Positions 8,404 through 17,712 of a stretch of 64,000 bases of DNA are shown here, piece by piece. The notes beneath the pieces were generated by a model. It saw only the letters and a list, made by a program, of their open reading frames with translations, was not told the origin of the DNA and made no database searches. The translations under genes were made by a program, and so were the position numbers. Source of the stretch: Isosphaeraceae bacterium (GTDB lineage Bacteria; Planctomycetota; Planctomycetia; Isosphaerales; Isosphaeraceae); NCBI GenBank assembly GCA_026004735.1, contig BPJS01000001.1, forward strand, positions 186,001-250,000, read 5' to 3'. The first letter of the stretch is position 1. Each line of letters opens with the position of its first letter.

Positions 8404-9465
8404 ATGAGCTCCGTCTGCCTGGCCCCCACAACCCCCGACGACTTCCCCGCCCTGGGCGAATTCCTCGCCCGGGGCTTCCGCGTCCCGGCCGATCACCCAT
8501 TCGCCGCGACCGACGTCCTCGCCTGGAAATACGGCGGCTCCCCCGGCAGCCCGTTTCGCTCGCTCCTCGCCCGCGACGACCGCGGCGCGATCATCGGTCA
8601 CGTCGGCTACTGCCTGACCAGCCTCGGCACCGCCCGCGGCGCTCCCACCTCCACGATCGACCGCCAGCCGATCCTCCACATGCTCGACTGGCTCGCCGCC
8701 CGCGACCACCCGGGCGTCGGCACCGAGCTAGCCCGCGCCGCTCACCAGGCCGCTCCCCTCGCCTATGGCCTCGGCGGCACCCCCGCATCCCGCCGCGCTG
8801 TCCGGCGGCTCGGCTACGCTTACCGCGGCGAGCTGACCATCTACCGCCGCATCCTCCGCCCCCTAGCCGCGCTCCGCGCCCACGAGCCGCTGCCGCGCCG
8901 TCTGGCCCGCGCTGTCCGCGACACCGCCCGCTGGGCGACGCTCCGGCCCGCTCGGCCGCGCCAGCCCCTCGAGGCTCGACCGACCGCTCACTTCGGCCTA
9001 GAGGTCGACGAGCTTTACGCGGCCGCGCTGGCCCCCGGACCCCTGGCCGCCACCCAACGCACCGCCTCAACCCTCAACCATCGCCTGAACTACCCCCGCG
9101 GCGGCCAGACCGGCTGGCACCTCGTCTCCCCCGGCGCGCGCGACCCGATCGGCTTCGCCACCCTGGCCCTCTCCGACGGCCCCCGCCGCACCGGCACGAT
9201 CGTCGACCTCGTTCTGCCCGGCTGGGACGCCGACCGGACCTACGCCGCCATCGTCGCGCTGACCGAAGCCCTCCGCCGCCTCGGCGCCGACACCGCCCGC
9301 GCCATCGCCTCGCCTGACCCGCTCGCCCCAGCCCTGACTGCCGCTGGCTACCGCCCCGCCCACACCATCCCCTGGTACGTCCGCGACCCTAACCAGACCT
9401 GGCCCGACTCCACCCCCGCCTGGCTCACCTTCCACGAAGCCGACTACGCCGTCCTGCCCCCCTGA
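8404..9465 (+). CDS. GNAT-like acetyltransferase (two-domain)
   Basis: Encodes 353 residues. The N-terminal region (TPDDFPALGEFLARGF, LAWKYGGSPGSPFRSLLA, AIIGHVGYCLTSL) has the beta-strand pattern of GNAT domains seen in proteins encoded near exopolysaccharide genes. Relatives often sit beside polysaccharide deacetylases, as here (9676). The middle contains GLGGTPASRRAVRRLGY, typical of the GNAT motif region that brings the C-terminal half of the domain together. The C-terminal half (IGFATLALSDGPRRTGTIVD, WDADRTYAAIVALTEALRRLGADTARA) looks like a second GNAT unit. Substrate unknown. It starts 39 bp after rpsG but is unlikely to be functionally tied to ribosomal genes. Confidence 0.7.
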   Translation: MSSVCLAPTTPDDFPALGEFLARGFRVPADHPFAATDVLAWKYGGSPGSPFRSLLARDDRGAIIGHVGYCLTSLGTARGAPTSTIDRQPILHMLDWLAARDHPGVGTELARAAHQAAPLAYGLGGTPASRRAVRRLGYAYRGELTIYRRILRPLAALRAHEPLPRRLARAVRDTARWATLRPARPRQPLEARPTAHFGLEVDELYAAALAPGPLAATQRTASTLNHRLNYPRGGQTGWHLVSPGARDPIGFATLALSDGPRRTGTIVDLVLPGWDADRTYAAIVALTEALRRLGADTARAIASPDPLAPALTAAGYRPAHTIPWYVRDPNQTWPDSTPAWLTFHEADYAVLPP

Positions 9466-9675
9466 CCACGGCCGCTCCAAAACCGCCGCCTCGCCGGGGC
9501 TGCGGACCGTCTCAGCCCCCCAACGTCCCGGGCGCGACTCCCAGCGTCGTCGCGTCGCGGTCATCCAGCCCCCTCTGACGACTTCGGGCTTTCCGGCAGC
9601 GCCCGCGATGCGTCACGATTCAGGCAACGACCCCGCGCCGGTCGGGGCCAGGAGACGCAAGCGCACGGGTATCCC

Positions 9676-10677
9676 ATGATCCTCCGCAACAAACGCGCTG
9701 GACTGGCCGCGGCGTTCCAGGCCACCGGCCTGCTACGGCTGCTTGAGCGCTGGGCGCTGCGGCCGGGCGTCGTCGTCCTGGCCTACCACCGCATCGGCCA
9801 GCCCGAAGCCGACCCGTTCTACGCCCCCCTGATCTCCGCCACGCCCGAGGCCTTCCGCGCGCAGTTGGAGGCCATCGCCCGCGCCTATCGCGTGCTCAGT
9901 CTCGACGACCTGCTCGCCGCGATCGACCACCGCGACCAGCTCCATGTCGAACGCCCCTCCGTCCTCCTGACCTTCGACGACGGCTATCGCGACAACCTCG
10001 ACCTGGCCGCTCCGATTCTCAGCCGCCTCGGCCTGCCTGCGACCCTGTTCGCCACCACCGGCTTCCTCAACCACGAACGGCTCCCCTGGTGGGACCGCGT
10101 CGCCTACGCCCTCCAGACCACCCGCCTGCCCACCATCACCGTCGACCGCCCAGCGTCCCGGACCTTCGACCTCCGCCACGGCCGCGAGCCGGCCATCACG
10201 GCCCTGATCAACGACTTCATCGCCGCCGGGTGGGAGGCCGACGACGCCGACCTAGCCCACCTCGAAGCCCGCTGCCAGGTCACGGTCAACCCCACGCAGC
10301 TCGCCTCCCAGCTCTTCCTTGCGCCGGCCGACCTGCCCGCCCTCCGCGCCTTCGGCTTCAGCCTCGCCGCCCACACCCACACCCACCGCCGCCTGGCCAC
10401 GCTCGACCAGGCCGCTCAACGCGCCGAACTGGCCAGCCGCCCACCCGACGCGCTCCCCGCGCTGGCTTACCCCTTCGGCGGCCCCGATTCCTTCAACACC
10501 ACCACCCTCCGCCTGGCCCGCGAAGCCGGCTACCAAATCGCTTTCGCCCTCCGCGGCGGCGCAATCCGGCCCGGACCGGTCGATCGCTTCGCCTGCCCAC
10601 GCCTGGCCGTCACCTCCGCCGACACGCTGCCCTTGCTCCGCGCCCGCCTCGCTCTGACCGCCGCGCGACCAGCCTAG
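9676..10677 (+). CDS. Polysaccharide deacetylase family protein
   Basis: Encodes 333 residues with a NodB/carbohydrate esterase 4-type fold. Motif 1 is LLTFDDGYRDNLDLAAPIL, giving the catalytic base and first metal-binding Asp pair. Motif 2 is AAHTHTHRRLATL, giving the metal-binding His pair. Later ALAYPFGGPDSFN corresponds to motif 3. The N-terminal WALRPGVVVLAYHRIG is typical for deacetylases of planctomycete and proteobacterial exopolysaccharide clusters. No signal peptide is evident, so it may act in the cytoplasm or be membrane-associated. Its stop overlaps by 4 bp the stop of the convergent bestrophin gene. Together with 8404 it may modify a surface polysaccharide (inference). Confidence 0.88.
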   Translation: MILRNKRAGLAAAFQATGLLRLLERWALRPGVVVLAYHRIGQPEADPFYAPLISATPEAFRAQLEAIARAYRVLSLDDLLAAIDHRDQLHVERPSVLLTFDDGYRDNLDLAAPILSRLGLPATLFATTGFLNHERLPWWDRVAYALQTTRLPTITVDRPASRTFDLRHGREPAITALINDFIAAGWEADDADLAHLEARCQVTVNPTQLASQLFLAPADLPALRAFGFSLAAHTHTHRRLATLDQAAQRAELASRPPDALPALAYPFGGPDSFNTTTLRLAREAGYQIAFALRGGAIRPGPVDRFACPRLAVTSADTLPLLRARLALTAARPA

Positions 10678-11576
10678 ACCGCCGCCCTCTCCCCGCCCGC
10701 CACTCTCGGCTCGGCACGCTCCAGGTGATCCTCGAGCACCGCCTCGATCTGCGCGCAATACGCCCCCAGCGGCAGGTCGTTGTCGTCCGAACCAAACGGA
10801 TCCTCAATCTCCACGCCGATCTCCTCGATCCCAAAAAAGATGTACGCCACAAACAACGTGTCCAGAATCGTCACCCACCCAAACTCCCGCACCAGCCCAA
10901 ACGGCAGGCTGAAGCAGTACAGGATCAACGCCCGCCGCAGATGGACCATGTAGGCAAACGGGAGCGGCGTCCGGTGAATCCGCTCGCAGCCGCCGATCAG
11001 GTCGATCAGCCCGGTCAGGTGGTCGTCGAGCGAGCCGAACTGAATCGTGTCGATCCGCCCACGCCGCCGCGCCTCGTCCAATAGCGCCGTGATCCGCCCG
11101 GTCACCGCCAGCGGAACATGCTGCGCCGCTCGGACCGCCTCGACCTCCGCCGCCGCCAGCCGCTCCGCCGGCGGACCCAGGTCCGCCTCACCCCGGAGAT
11201 GACCCCGGCACGCGTACGCATACGCTTCGGTCCACCGCACCACGTCCCGCACCGTCTCCGGCTCCTCGCTCAAGACGACCGACACCTCGCGCGCCAGATT
11301 CCGGCAGGTGTTGACAATCCCTCCCCAGAGCCGCCGGCCCTCCCAATACCGATCGTTCGAGGCATTGGTGCGAAAAACCAGCAGCAGCCCCAACGCCGTG
11401 CCCACCAGCGTATGCAGCGTCAGCGGTATCGCCAGCCCGGGATAAAACCGATGCAACACCACCACCACCGCCGACCAGGCCACACATGTCATCACCCGCC
11501 CCAGGATCTCGCGGACCATCGACCCGCGGATCGCAAACAGGTGGTCATACCAGTTGTGGGGGTTGTAGTCGATCAT
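10674..11576 (-). CDS. Bestrophin-family anion channel
   Basis: Encodes 300 residues from ATG 11576. Bacterial bestrophins characteristically begin [18 protein letters not shown], which this start preserves; an upstream in-frame ATG at 11624 would add 16 residues. Family features are [22 protein letters not shown], an N-terminal hydrophobic helix pair ([28 protein letters not shown]), and the C-terminal acidic [22 protein letters not shown], matching the conserved I-E-x-P-F-G-x-D segment. Bestrophins form pentameric chloride or monovalent-ion channels in the inner membrane. Length is normal for the UPF0187 bacterial branch. It stands convergent to the deacetylase gene with no obvious operon partner. 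Confidence 0.9.
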   Translation of the reverse strand: MIDYNPHNWYDHLFAIRGSMVREILGRVMTCVAWSAVVVVLHRFYPGLAIPLTLHTLVGTALGLLLVFRTNASNDRYWEGRRLWGGIVNTCRNLAREVSVVLSEEPETVRDVVRWTEAYAYACRGHLRGEADLGPPAERLAAAEVEAVRAAQHVPLAVTGRITALLDEARRRGRIDTIQFGSLDDHLTGLIDLIGGCERIHRTPLPFAYMVHLRRALILYCFSLPFGLVREFGWVTILDTLFVAYIFFGIEEIGVEIEDPFGSDDNDLPLGAYCAQIEAVLEDHLERAEPRVAGGERAAV

Positions 11577-11728
11577 CGGCCGCCACGCCGCCTCCCAACC
11601 CTTATCCCCAGCCCCGCCCACCACGACGACGACGCTGTCCGGCTCCCGTGACCGACCCCGCCCCAGCCGCCGCCGTGTGGGAGCTTCCCGGCCGCTGGCT
11701 CTCTGGCCACAACGCCAAGCCCCCCCCT

Positions 11729-12901
11729 TTAGCCCGCGACCGGCCAGGGAAACGACGTGGCCAGTTCCTGCCTCTGGCCGGTTCGCTGCGCTTCCCGTGC
11801 CGCCACGATGATTTCCAGAACGTGCAACGCCTGCTCGGCCGAAACCCCCGGCTCAGTTCCCGCCGCCAGGCACTCGGCCACGTGCGACGCCCCCATCTCC
11901 CAAACGTAGCCCTGCGTATCCGTCGCGTGGCGCACCAACGACGGGTGATCCGCCGTCGCCAGGTCCACCCCCTTCGGCGCCCAGTCGTAACCGACCAGGT
12001 GCATCGTCCCCTTGGTGCCAGTGACCGCGATCGTCGGCAGCTCCCGGCCTGCGCCGTCATGACCGCCAGGGTCGAAATAGTTGAACCCGCACTGCACGTG
12101 CGAGAGCGTCCCGCCGCCGTGGTCGATCAGCACCATCGCGTTGTCCTCGGCCTCGACGGCGATCGACCCCTTGTCCTCCACCACCCGCCGCGGCGTCACG
12201 ATGCTGGTCATCGCCGTCACCGCCCGCGCCGGGCCCAACAGCGCCGTGAGCGTCGTCAGGTTGTAGACGCCCAGGTCCGGCAGGCTGCCGCCGCCCTCCT
12301 CGTAGAAAAACGCCGACCAGTCCGGCCCCAGGTGCCCGTAGGCCGCATGCGCCGCCGCCACCCGCCCCAGCCGCCCCGATCGCACCTGCTCACGCATGAA
12401 CCGAAACTGCGGGCTGAGCACCACCACCGGCGCCGCCCAGATCCCCAACCCCCGCGCTCGCGCCAGCTCGAGCAGCCCCCGGCCGTCGTCGACCGTGTTC
12501 GCCAGCGGCTTCTCGCTCCAAACATGCCGGCCCGCCTCCAGGCCGAACCGGTTCAGGCGCCCGTGCTCCTGCATGTCGGTCAGGTTGACCATCAGGTCAA
12601 ACGCCGCCCCGCCCAGGAAGTCGTCGACGTGCGGGTAGTGGTGCGGCACCCCAAACTTTTCCGCCGCCGCCCGGGCCCGCTCTGGCCGCTTGTCGCAAAC
12701 CGACACCAGCTCCACCGCCCCACAGGCCTTCAAGTGCGGCAAATACCTCCGCGACACACTCCCACAGCCAATCACGCCCACCTTGATCCGCGCATTGGGC
12801 CAAACCGTCCTCCCCGGCACAGCCCCCGCCAGCAACGCCGCCGCCGACCCACTCCTCAAAAACCCACGGCGGCTCCCTCTCCCGCCTCCTCGAAACCGCA
12901 T
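11729..12901 (-). CDS. Gfo/Idh/MocA-family oxidoreductase, Tat-exported
   Basis: Encodes 390 residues. The N-terminus has a twin-arginine signal ([18 protein letters not shown]), common in planctomycete members of this family, implying export of the folded, cofactor-loaded enzyme. The Rossmann nucleotide-binding loop is [18 protein letters not shown]. The active-site motif appears as WSEKPLAN with the catalytic Lys. The C-terminal alpha/beta domain includes [16 protein letters not shown]. Substrates of such enzymes are sugars or sugar-derived compounds, with NAD(P) as cofactor; the specific one here cannot be told. It is a single gene flanked by a convergent bestrophin and a divergent DNA methyltransferase. 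Confidence 0.93.
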   Translation of the reverse strand: MRFRGGGRGSRRGFLRSGSAAALLAGAVPGRTVWPNARIKVGVIGCGSVSRRYLPHLKACGAVELVSVCDKRPERARAAAEKFGVPHHYPHVDDFLGGAAFDLMVNLTDMQEHGRLNRFGLEAGRHVWSEKPLANTVDDGRGLLELARARGLGIWAAPVVVLSPQFRFMREQVRSGRLGRVAAAHAAYGHLGPDWSAFFYEEGGGSLPDLGVYNLTTLTALLGPARAVTAMTSIVTPRRVVEDKGSIAVEAEDNAMVLIDHGGGTLSHVQCGFNYFDPGGHDGAGRELPTIAVTGTKGTMHLVGYDWAPKGVDLATADHPSLVRHATDTQGYVWEMGASHVAECLAAGTEPGVSAEQALHVLEIIVAAREAQRTGQRQELATSFPWPVAG

Positions 12902-13081
12902 CGCTTCGGTCTCCCTCTAGACCTGCCAACCCGTGCTCGCCCCCTCCCCACGCCCCAAATCCGGGGTCAGGGCTTCCGCTCCGCCTCGGACCAAGTCCGT
13001 CTATCCCTCCCAGCTTACTCCACGCAGCCCGATGGGGCGTCAATCTACAAATCGCAGAACGAATCGCGGAAAATCGCCCCC

Positions 13082-13996
13082 ATGTCGCAAACCGAGTCCC
13101 ATCCCTCCGCCCCGCCGACCGCCGACCGCCTGATCCACGGCGACTGCCTGGCCGGCCTCCGCACGCTCCCCGACCAGTGCATCGACCTGGCCTTCGCCGA
13201 TCCGCCGTTCAACATCGGCTACGACTACGACATCTACGAAGACCGCAAGTCCTGCGACGACTACCTGGACTGGTCGCGCGCCTGGATCGGCCAGGTCAAC
13301 CGCGTCTTGAAGCCCGACGGCTCCTTCTGGCTCGCCATTGGCGACGAATACGCCGCCGAGCTGAAAGTCATCGCCCACCGCGAATGCGGCTTCCACCTCC
13401 GCAGTTGGGTCGTCTGGTATTACACCTTCGGCGTCCACTGCACCCGCAAATTCACCCGCAGCCACGCCCACCTCTTCTACTTCGTCAAGGACCCCAAGCG
13501 GTTCACCTTCCACGACCAGGCGATCCGCGTCCCCTCGGCCCGCCAGCTCGTCTACGCCGACCGTCGCGCCAACCCCGCCGGCCGCATCCCCGACGACACC
13601 TGGATCCTCCGCCCCCAAGACCTGCCCGACGGCTTCCCCGCCGACCACGACACCTGGTTTGCCTCGCGCGTCTGCGGCACCTTCCACCAACGCGCCGGCT
13701 GGCACGGCTGCCAAATGCCCGAACAAATCCTCGGCCGGATCCTTCGCGCCTGCTCGTCGCCCGGCGACCTGGTCCTGGACCCCTTCGCCGGCAGCGGCAC
13801 GACCCTGGCCGTCGCCAAAAAGCTCGGCCGCCGCTATCTCGGCTTCGAACTCTCGCCCGAATACGCCGCCCGCATCGAACAGCGGCTGGCTCGCATCCAG
13901 CCCGGCCAGCCCCTCGAAGGGACCGAGCCGCCTTCGGTCCCCAATGGCCACCCACGCCGCCGCACCCGCCCCCCTCACGAAAACCGCCTCTTCTGA
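13082..13996 (+). CDS. Beta-class DNA adenine methyltransferase (orphan)
   Basis: Encodes 304 residues. Motif [18 protein letters not shown], lies near residue 40, and the SAM motif [20 protein letters not shown], is near residue 236. This order (catalytic motif first, SAM site last) defines the beta class, and D-P-P-F favours N6-adenine over N4-cytosine. The intervening region would hold target recognition. Length is close to that of HinfI/CcrM-like enzymes without the C-terminal DNA-binding extension of CcrM. No restriction endonuclease lies adjacent, so it is an orphan methylase, possibly regulatory. A longer open frame runs upstream to 11486, but that part is antisense shadow of the oxidoreductase. 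ATG 13082 sits just before the conserved start. Confidence 0.93.
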   Translation: MSQTESHPSAPPTADRLIHGDCLAGLRTLPDQCIDLAFADPPFNIGYDYDIYEDRKSCDDYLDWSRAWIGQVNRVLKPDGSFWLAIGDEYAAELKVIAHRECGFHLRSWVVWYYTFGVHCTRKFTRSHAHLFYFVKDPKRFTFHDQAIRVPSARQLVYADRRANPAGRIPDDTWILRPQDLPDGFPADHDTWFASRVCGTFHQRAGWHGCQMPEQILGRILRACSSPGDLVLDPFAGSGTTLAVAKKLGRRYLGFELSPEYAARIEQRLARIQPGQPLEGTEPPSVPNGHPRRRTRPPHENRLF

Positions 13997-14040
13997 TCAG
14001 CGTCCCCCGCCCCTTCCCGAACCAACCGCCCGCACACGCC

Positions 14041-15462
14041 TCACCACATCCGCGGCCGAATCCCCTCCCGCACACCCCGCGTCACCTCGTTATCACGCCA
14101 GTCCCAGAGCCGCCTGTGGTCGCGGTCCACATTGGTCGGCTGACTATGCCAGGTGCTCGGGTAACAGGCAAACCCAACCGCATGAACCCCAACCGACCAG
14201 CCGATCAGCACCCCCACGGTCCACCGCCCCACAACCCCGCCCATCCGCTCCCACACCGCCGCCAGCGCAATCGCCAGAACCGGCGTCGCGTCGATCCAGA
14301 ACCGCGCTCCAAAGCAGTGCCCGCCCCACCAGCACGAGTAGGTCGCTAACAGCCCAAACAACGGCACCAGCCCGACCATGAGCCAGCCGGTCAGCCCCCC
14401 GCCCTCCATAAAGAGCCGCCGCCGAACCGACCCAGACACCATCCCCACCGCCGCCACCAGCACCCACGGGCTGTACACCAACAACCCGTGGCTCGGGCTG
14501 ACCAGGGTTCCCAGCCCGCCGCCCAGCAACGACCCGCTAAAGGTTCCCCGCGTCCCGTGCGCCCAGGGGTGCATCCGCTCGATCGCCGCATAGCCCCCGA
14601 TCAGCGTGTCAAAGAACCAAATGTTGTACGCCGCCCATAGCCCGCCGATCGTGATCGCCGGTACAAAGAACGCCCACCGCGCCGGCCGGCCCAGATGCCT
14701 CAGCACCCACAGCGCGATCACCGCCGCAAGCACCGCGTCCACCGTCCGGCAGACCACCATCCACGCCGTGGCCGCGCCAGCCCACGCCGCCGCGCCCAGC
14801 CCAACCGGCGGCAACACCACCGGCCTCGACCCGCAACCAGCCGCCATCTCGCCGGCCGCCTCCACGGGCCTGGCTTCCCCCGCCCGAACCGCCCCCCCGC
14901 TCAGCCCCAGCACGGCCACCGTCAGACACAACACCGCTGGCCCATGCTGCCAGAGCGCCTGACTGGCCACCGGCCAATACCCCGTCCCCCACGCCGCGGC
15001 TGCCACCGCCGCCCCCACCGCCCCACCGCGATAGCCCAACCTCCCCAGCACCACCGCCAGCACGCCGACCGCCGCCGCCGTCAGCGCCGAGGCCGTCGTC
15101 TTGCCAATCCACTCCATCCGCCGCCGCACCGCCGCCCGGTCAGCGCGCTGGTCCCAGCCCGGCTCGACCCGATCCAGCCACCAAACCAGCGGCGCCGCCA
15201 GCGGCGCTGCCAGCACCGCCGGACCGATCGGATAGCGCGACACCAGATGCCCGCGCCGCTGGTCCAAATAGCCCGGCAGCCGCCCATCCTCGCCACGCAA
15301 CTGCCGGTCGTAACGGTCCAGGACGACCCCATCGCCACGCACCAGCGCCACCGCCAGGTACGACGCCGGCACCACATCCCCGGCCCCAATCGACCGGCCA
15401 TTGGCCCCATAGACCAGCCAGCAGGCCAGCCCCCACGCCGCCGCCTGGACGCCCCGCCCCAT
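14041..15462 (-). CDS. Polytopic membrane protein, possibly glycosyltransferase-like
   Basis: Encodes 473 residues from ATG 15462 (GGGGG just upstream). The frame remains open to 15573, but that extension crosses a T-rich tract and is unlikely to be translated. The N-terminal exported loop contains RYDRQLRGEDGRLPGYLD and SRYPIGPAVLAAPLAAP, resembling the first loop of planctomycete ArnT/PMT-like membrane glycosyltransferases. About ten hydrophobic segments follow, with the C-terminal region including GARFWIDATPVLAIALAAVW. No catalytic residue can be assigned with confidence. It is likely an inner-membrane protein acting on lipid-linked sugars (inference). Convergent with the DNA methyltransferase. 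Confidence 0.65.
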   Translation of the reverse strand: MGRGVQAAAWGLACWLVYGANGRSIGAGDVVPASYLAVALVRGDGVVLDRYDRQLRGEDGRLPGYLDQRRGHLVSRYPIGPAVLAAPLAAPLVWWLDRVEPGWDQRADRAAVRRRMEWIGKTTASALTAAAVGVLAVVLGRLGYRGGAVGAAVAAAAWGTGYWPVASQALWQHGPAVLCLTVAVLGLSGGAVRAGEARPVEAAGEMAAGCGSRPVVLPPVGLGAAAWAGAATAWMVVCRTVDAVLAAVIALWVLRHLGRPARWAFFVPAITIGGLWAAYNIWFFDTLIGGYAAIERMHPWAHGTRGTFSGSLLGGGLGTLVSPSHGLLVYSPWVLVAAVGMVSGSVRRRLFMEGGGLTGWLMVGLVPLFGLLATYSCWWGGHCFGARFWIDATPVLAIALAAVWERMGGVVGRWTVGVLIGWSVGVHAVGFACYPSTWHSQPTNVDRDHRRLWDWRDNEVTRGVREGIRPRMW

Positions 15463-15482
15463 CCCCCAACGCCCCCCAGTCC

Positions 15483-15530
15483 AAAAAAAAAAAAGACGCA
15501 CGCCCGACCCAATCGCCCGGGGGCGGCGAT
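15483..15530 (-). terminator. Possible intrinsic terminator after hsp20
   Basis: On the minus strand, GC-rich complementary segments (ATCGCC/GGCGAT at 15512-15530; alternatively CGCCC/GGGCG at 15501-15525) are followed shortly by twelve consecutive T at 15494-15483. It lies ~90 bp past the hsp20 stop and before the next minus-strand gene. The gap between stem and T-run (6-17 nt) is longer than ideal. Confidence 0.4.
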
Positions 15531-15618
15531 CGTATCGGGCGGCGTCAAGGGCGCCCACGGCAATCCCAACCACGCGCCGGCCGCCACGCCCATAAAGCCC
15601 GGCGGCCGGGTCCGCGTC

Positions 15619-16059
15619 TCAACTGTTGACCTTGATCTGCCGCGGTCGGGCCTGTTCGGCCTTGGGCAGCGTCAGCGTCAGCACGCCATTCTCAAAGTGA
15701 GCATGCGCTTTGTCCGAGTCGATCGGCGTCGCCATGCTGATCGTCCGTTGGAACGAACCAGTACGCCGCTCGCGGAGATGCCAGTGCTCGCCCTTCTTCT
15801 CCTCCTCGGACTGCGTGCTGCCCCGGATCGTCAGCGTGTCGCCGTGCACGGTGATCTGCACATCCTCCGGCTTCACTCCCGGCAACGACGCCTTCACCAC
15901 GAACGCCTCGTCGTTCTCGACCACATCCAGCGGCAGCGCCAACACCGACGGCTGACCGGCCACCGCGCCCGGCCGAACAAAGCTCTCACGCAGCAGGTTG
16001 CTAAACGCATCGCTCAGGCTGATCGCCTCGCGGAACGGATCCCAACGCTCCAGCGTCAT
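15619..16059 (-). CDS. Hsp20/alpha-crystallin small heat-shock protein
   Basis: Encodes 146 residues from ATG 16059, which has a strong AAAGGAGG ribosome-binding site a few bases upstream; the longer frame to 16143 is rejected. The start TLERWDPFREAISLSDAF is typical for bacterial Hsp20. The alpha-crystallin domain follows: ALPLDVVENDEAFVVKASLPG, GVKPEDVQITVHGDTLTIRG, and the conserved AHFENGVLTLTLPKAEQAR. The short C-terminal tail ends RQIKVNS. Hsp20 proteins are ATP-independent holdase chaperones forming oligomers in the cytoplasm. Upstream on the same strand are a near-perfect sigma-54 promoter and three spaced inverted repeats, so expression is probably enhancer-dependent and inducible. 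Confidence 0.97.
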   Translation of the reverse strand: MTLERWDPFREAISLSDAFSNLLRESFVRPGAVAGQPSVLALPLDVVENDEAFVVKASLPGVKPEDVQITVHGDTLTIRGSTQSEEEKKGEHWHLRERRTGSFQRTISMATPIDSDKAHAHFENGVLTLTLPKAEQARPRQIKVNS

Positions 16060-16158
16060 CCTCCTGCCTCCTTTCTGCTCCATGACCTGATCTCTCAGTG
16101 AGTCCCTCGGATCGGACACCCCCCAACCACCCGGGGGCGTCATCCATCAAAAATCTCT

Positions 16159-16174
16159 AGCAGATCGCGTGCCA
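16159..16174 (-). promoter_or_regulatory. Sigma-54 (-24/-12) promoter of hsp20
   Basis: Minus-strand sequence TGGCACGCGATCTGCT matches the sigma-54 consensus TGGCACG-N4-TTGCW at all but one position, with the invariant GG and GC dinucleotides at the required 10-bp separation. It would start transcription near 16148, giving a ~90-nt leader before the hsp20 ATG. Confidence 0.75.
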
Positions 16175-16251
16175 ATATTTCATAAACACTCGCAAGTCAT
16201 GATTTCACTGTGTCTTATAACTTGGCTATGAAATCCGCTCCCCGCCCTTCG

Positions 16252-16335
16252 GCCAAAATGGCAGCATCGGCCCAGCGTCCTGAGGTGCCAATTTGGCACT
16301 ACCCATGAGGGGCACATTATGGCTGCCAAAATGGC
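16252..16335 (-). promoter_or_regulatory. Three tandem dyads GCCA-N3-TGGC upstream of the hsp20 sigma-54 promoter
   Basis: Perfect dyads of identical geometry lie at 16252-16262 (centre AAA), 16287-16297 (inside the longer palindrome GTGCCAATTTGGCAC) and 16325-16335 (centre AAA). Centres are 35 and 38 bp apart, and about 95, 130 and 170 bp upstream of the -12 element. This is the arrangement expected for binding sites of a sigma-54 enhancer-binding protein. No such activator gene is in the window. Confidence 0.65.
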
Positions 16336-16371
16336 ACCATCGGGGTACGTGTGCCGGGCCGGGGGGCCGGC

Positions 16372-17574
16372 TCAGCCGTCCGCCCTGCGCCGGATCCAGT
16401 GGTCGGTGAACCGCAGCCCGTAGCCGACCTCACGCGCTGGCATGTGGCAGCCGACGCAGCCGGAGTCCGGGTTGACAGGGCAGGGGACCTGCCGCATCGG
16501 GATCGGCTCCGTCGCAGGGTCAACCGGGCCGGACGCATGGCAGTCCAGGCAGGCCGCTTCGTACCGGTTTGCCGCCGACGCGGCGCGGGCGTGCGGGTCG
16601 TGGCAGGTCGTGCACCGGAGCTGGCCTGCCGACCGGGTGTAACAGGCCGACTGCACCAGACCCACCGACGGAAACCGCGCCAGGGCCGCATTCTCCGGAA
16701 CGATCGACTCGGCCGGAACCATCGACGGTAGCCGGTGGCACCGTCCGCACAACTCGATTTGGTCGGCGGCCGTCGCCCGCCCGGGGCCGAACGGAAGCGC
16801 GAGCAGCCGCTCGCTGCGGATGCCGGCCTCGGCGCGCCGCACATGCTCGCGCGCCGGGCCGTGGCACCGTTCGCAGTGGACGTTGGGCAGAAACGTCTCG
16901 GGCCGCAAGCTCCCAGAGGCCGGCGCCGCGTGTGTGCCGTGGCAACTCAGGCAGTCCAGCAGCCGCGCCGGGCTGAGTGCAAAGCCGTCCGGGCTGCGGC
17001 CGGGTTGGTCCTGGGCCGCCGCTTGACCGGGCGTCACGCCCATCGACCCCTCGTGCCGGTAGTAGGTCAGGCGGTGTTCCAGACCCGAGAGCGGCCCGCC
17101 GGCCGGGTCTGGACTCAGGCTTACGAACGTCGTGGCGTGCGCGCCGGAGCCAAGCGCCAGATCGAGGAGCTGGCGACTTCGGAACTCGCCGTTCTCGCGA
17201 CGCTCGGCGACGAGCCGCGAGCCTTCGATCCGATAGCTCCACGACTGCCCCGGCAGGGCCGGATCGTCGAACCGGCGGCCGTCGATCGCGTGCGCGGCCT
17301 CAGTGGCGGCCGCCGGTTGGAGCGTCCGCGCATGGCCCGACGCCTCGTGGCCGGCCGTCTCGCCCGGGTGGCAGTCGCGGCACGACAGCGAACCGGCCAG
17401 CGGCGATTCCTCCGGCAGACGGCTTCCGGCCAGCGTCGTCAGGTCAGGCCGCGGCCGCCGCCCCAGATCCGACTTCCAGAGCCCAACGACCCCCAGCACA
17501 ACCGCCGCCGTCAGCAGAACGGCGATCGTCAACCCTCCCGGCACAGGCCGCGTCCTGGCTCGGATCTCACCCAT
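16372..17574 (-). CDS. Heptaheme c-type cytochrome
   Basis: Encodes 400 residues from ATG 17574. A single hydrophobic segment near the N-terminus (GGLTIAVLLTAAVVLGVVGLW) serves as signal or anchor. Seven CxxCH haem-binding motifs follow: CRDCH, CLSCH, CERCH, CGRCH, CTTCH, CLDCH and CVGCH. The spacing and the segments CERCHGPAREHV and CVGCHMPAREVGY resemble the cytochrome c554/NrfA-related multihaem proteins common in planctomycetes. The C-terminus ends FTDHWIRRR, similar to the FTDHWIR end of the cytochrome at 18317-20224, so the two are related. It probably transfers electrons in the periplasm; the redox partner is not evident. It follows the siroheme-type dehydrogenase gene on the same strand. 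Confidence 0.93.
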   Translation of the reverse strand: MGEIRARTRPVPGGLTIAVLLTAAVVLGVVGLWKSDLGRRPRPDLTTLAGSRLPEESPLAGSLSCRDCHPGETAGHEASGHARTLQPAAATEAAHAIDGRRFDDPALPGQSWSYRIEGSRLVAERRENGEFRSRQLLDLALGSGAHATTFVSLSPDPAGGPLSGLEHRLTYYRHEGSMGVTPGQAAAQDQPGRSPDGFALSPARLLDCLSCHGTHAAPASGSLRPETFLPNVHCERCHGPAREHVRRAEAGIRSERLLALPFGPGRATAADQIELCGRCHRLPSMVPAESIVPENAALARFPSVGLVQSACYTRSAGQLRCTTCHDPHARAASAANRYEAACLDCHASGPVDPATEPIPMRQVPCPVNPDSGCVGCHMPAREVGYGLRFTDHWIRRRADG

Positions 17575-17712
17575 CGCATGCCCCCGGCACAGCCCCGCTT
17601 CCGACCACCCGTCCCCCGATTCCGCTCCTGGCCCTTCGTAACAACCGGAGTCCGACGCCCCCCCCCGTTGCAGGCCGCGCACGCCACACCGTGGGCCGCC
17701 GTCGAGTCTGGC

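Noticed and set aside
11486..13996. An open frame of 836 codons covering the DNA methyltransferase
   Set aside because: Only the part from 13082 is coding; the upstream part is Arg/Pro-rich antisense of the Gfo/Idh/MocA gene.
15483..15494. Poly-A tract as a programmed slippage site in the membrane-protein gene
   Set aside because: It lies upstream of the preferred ATG at 15462 and is more simply a T-run after hsp20.
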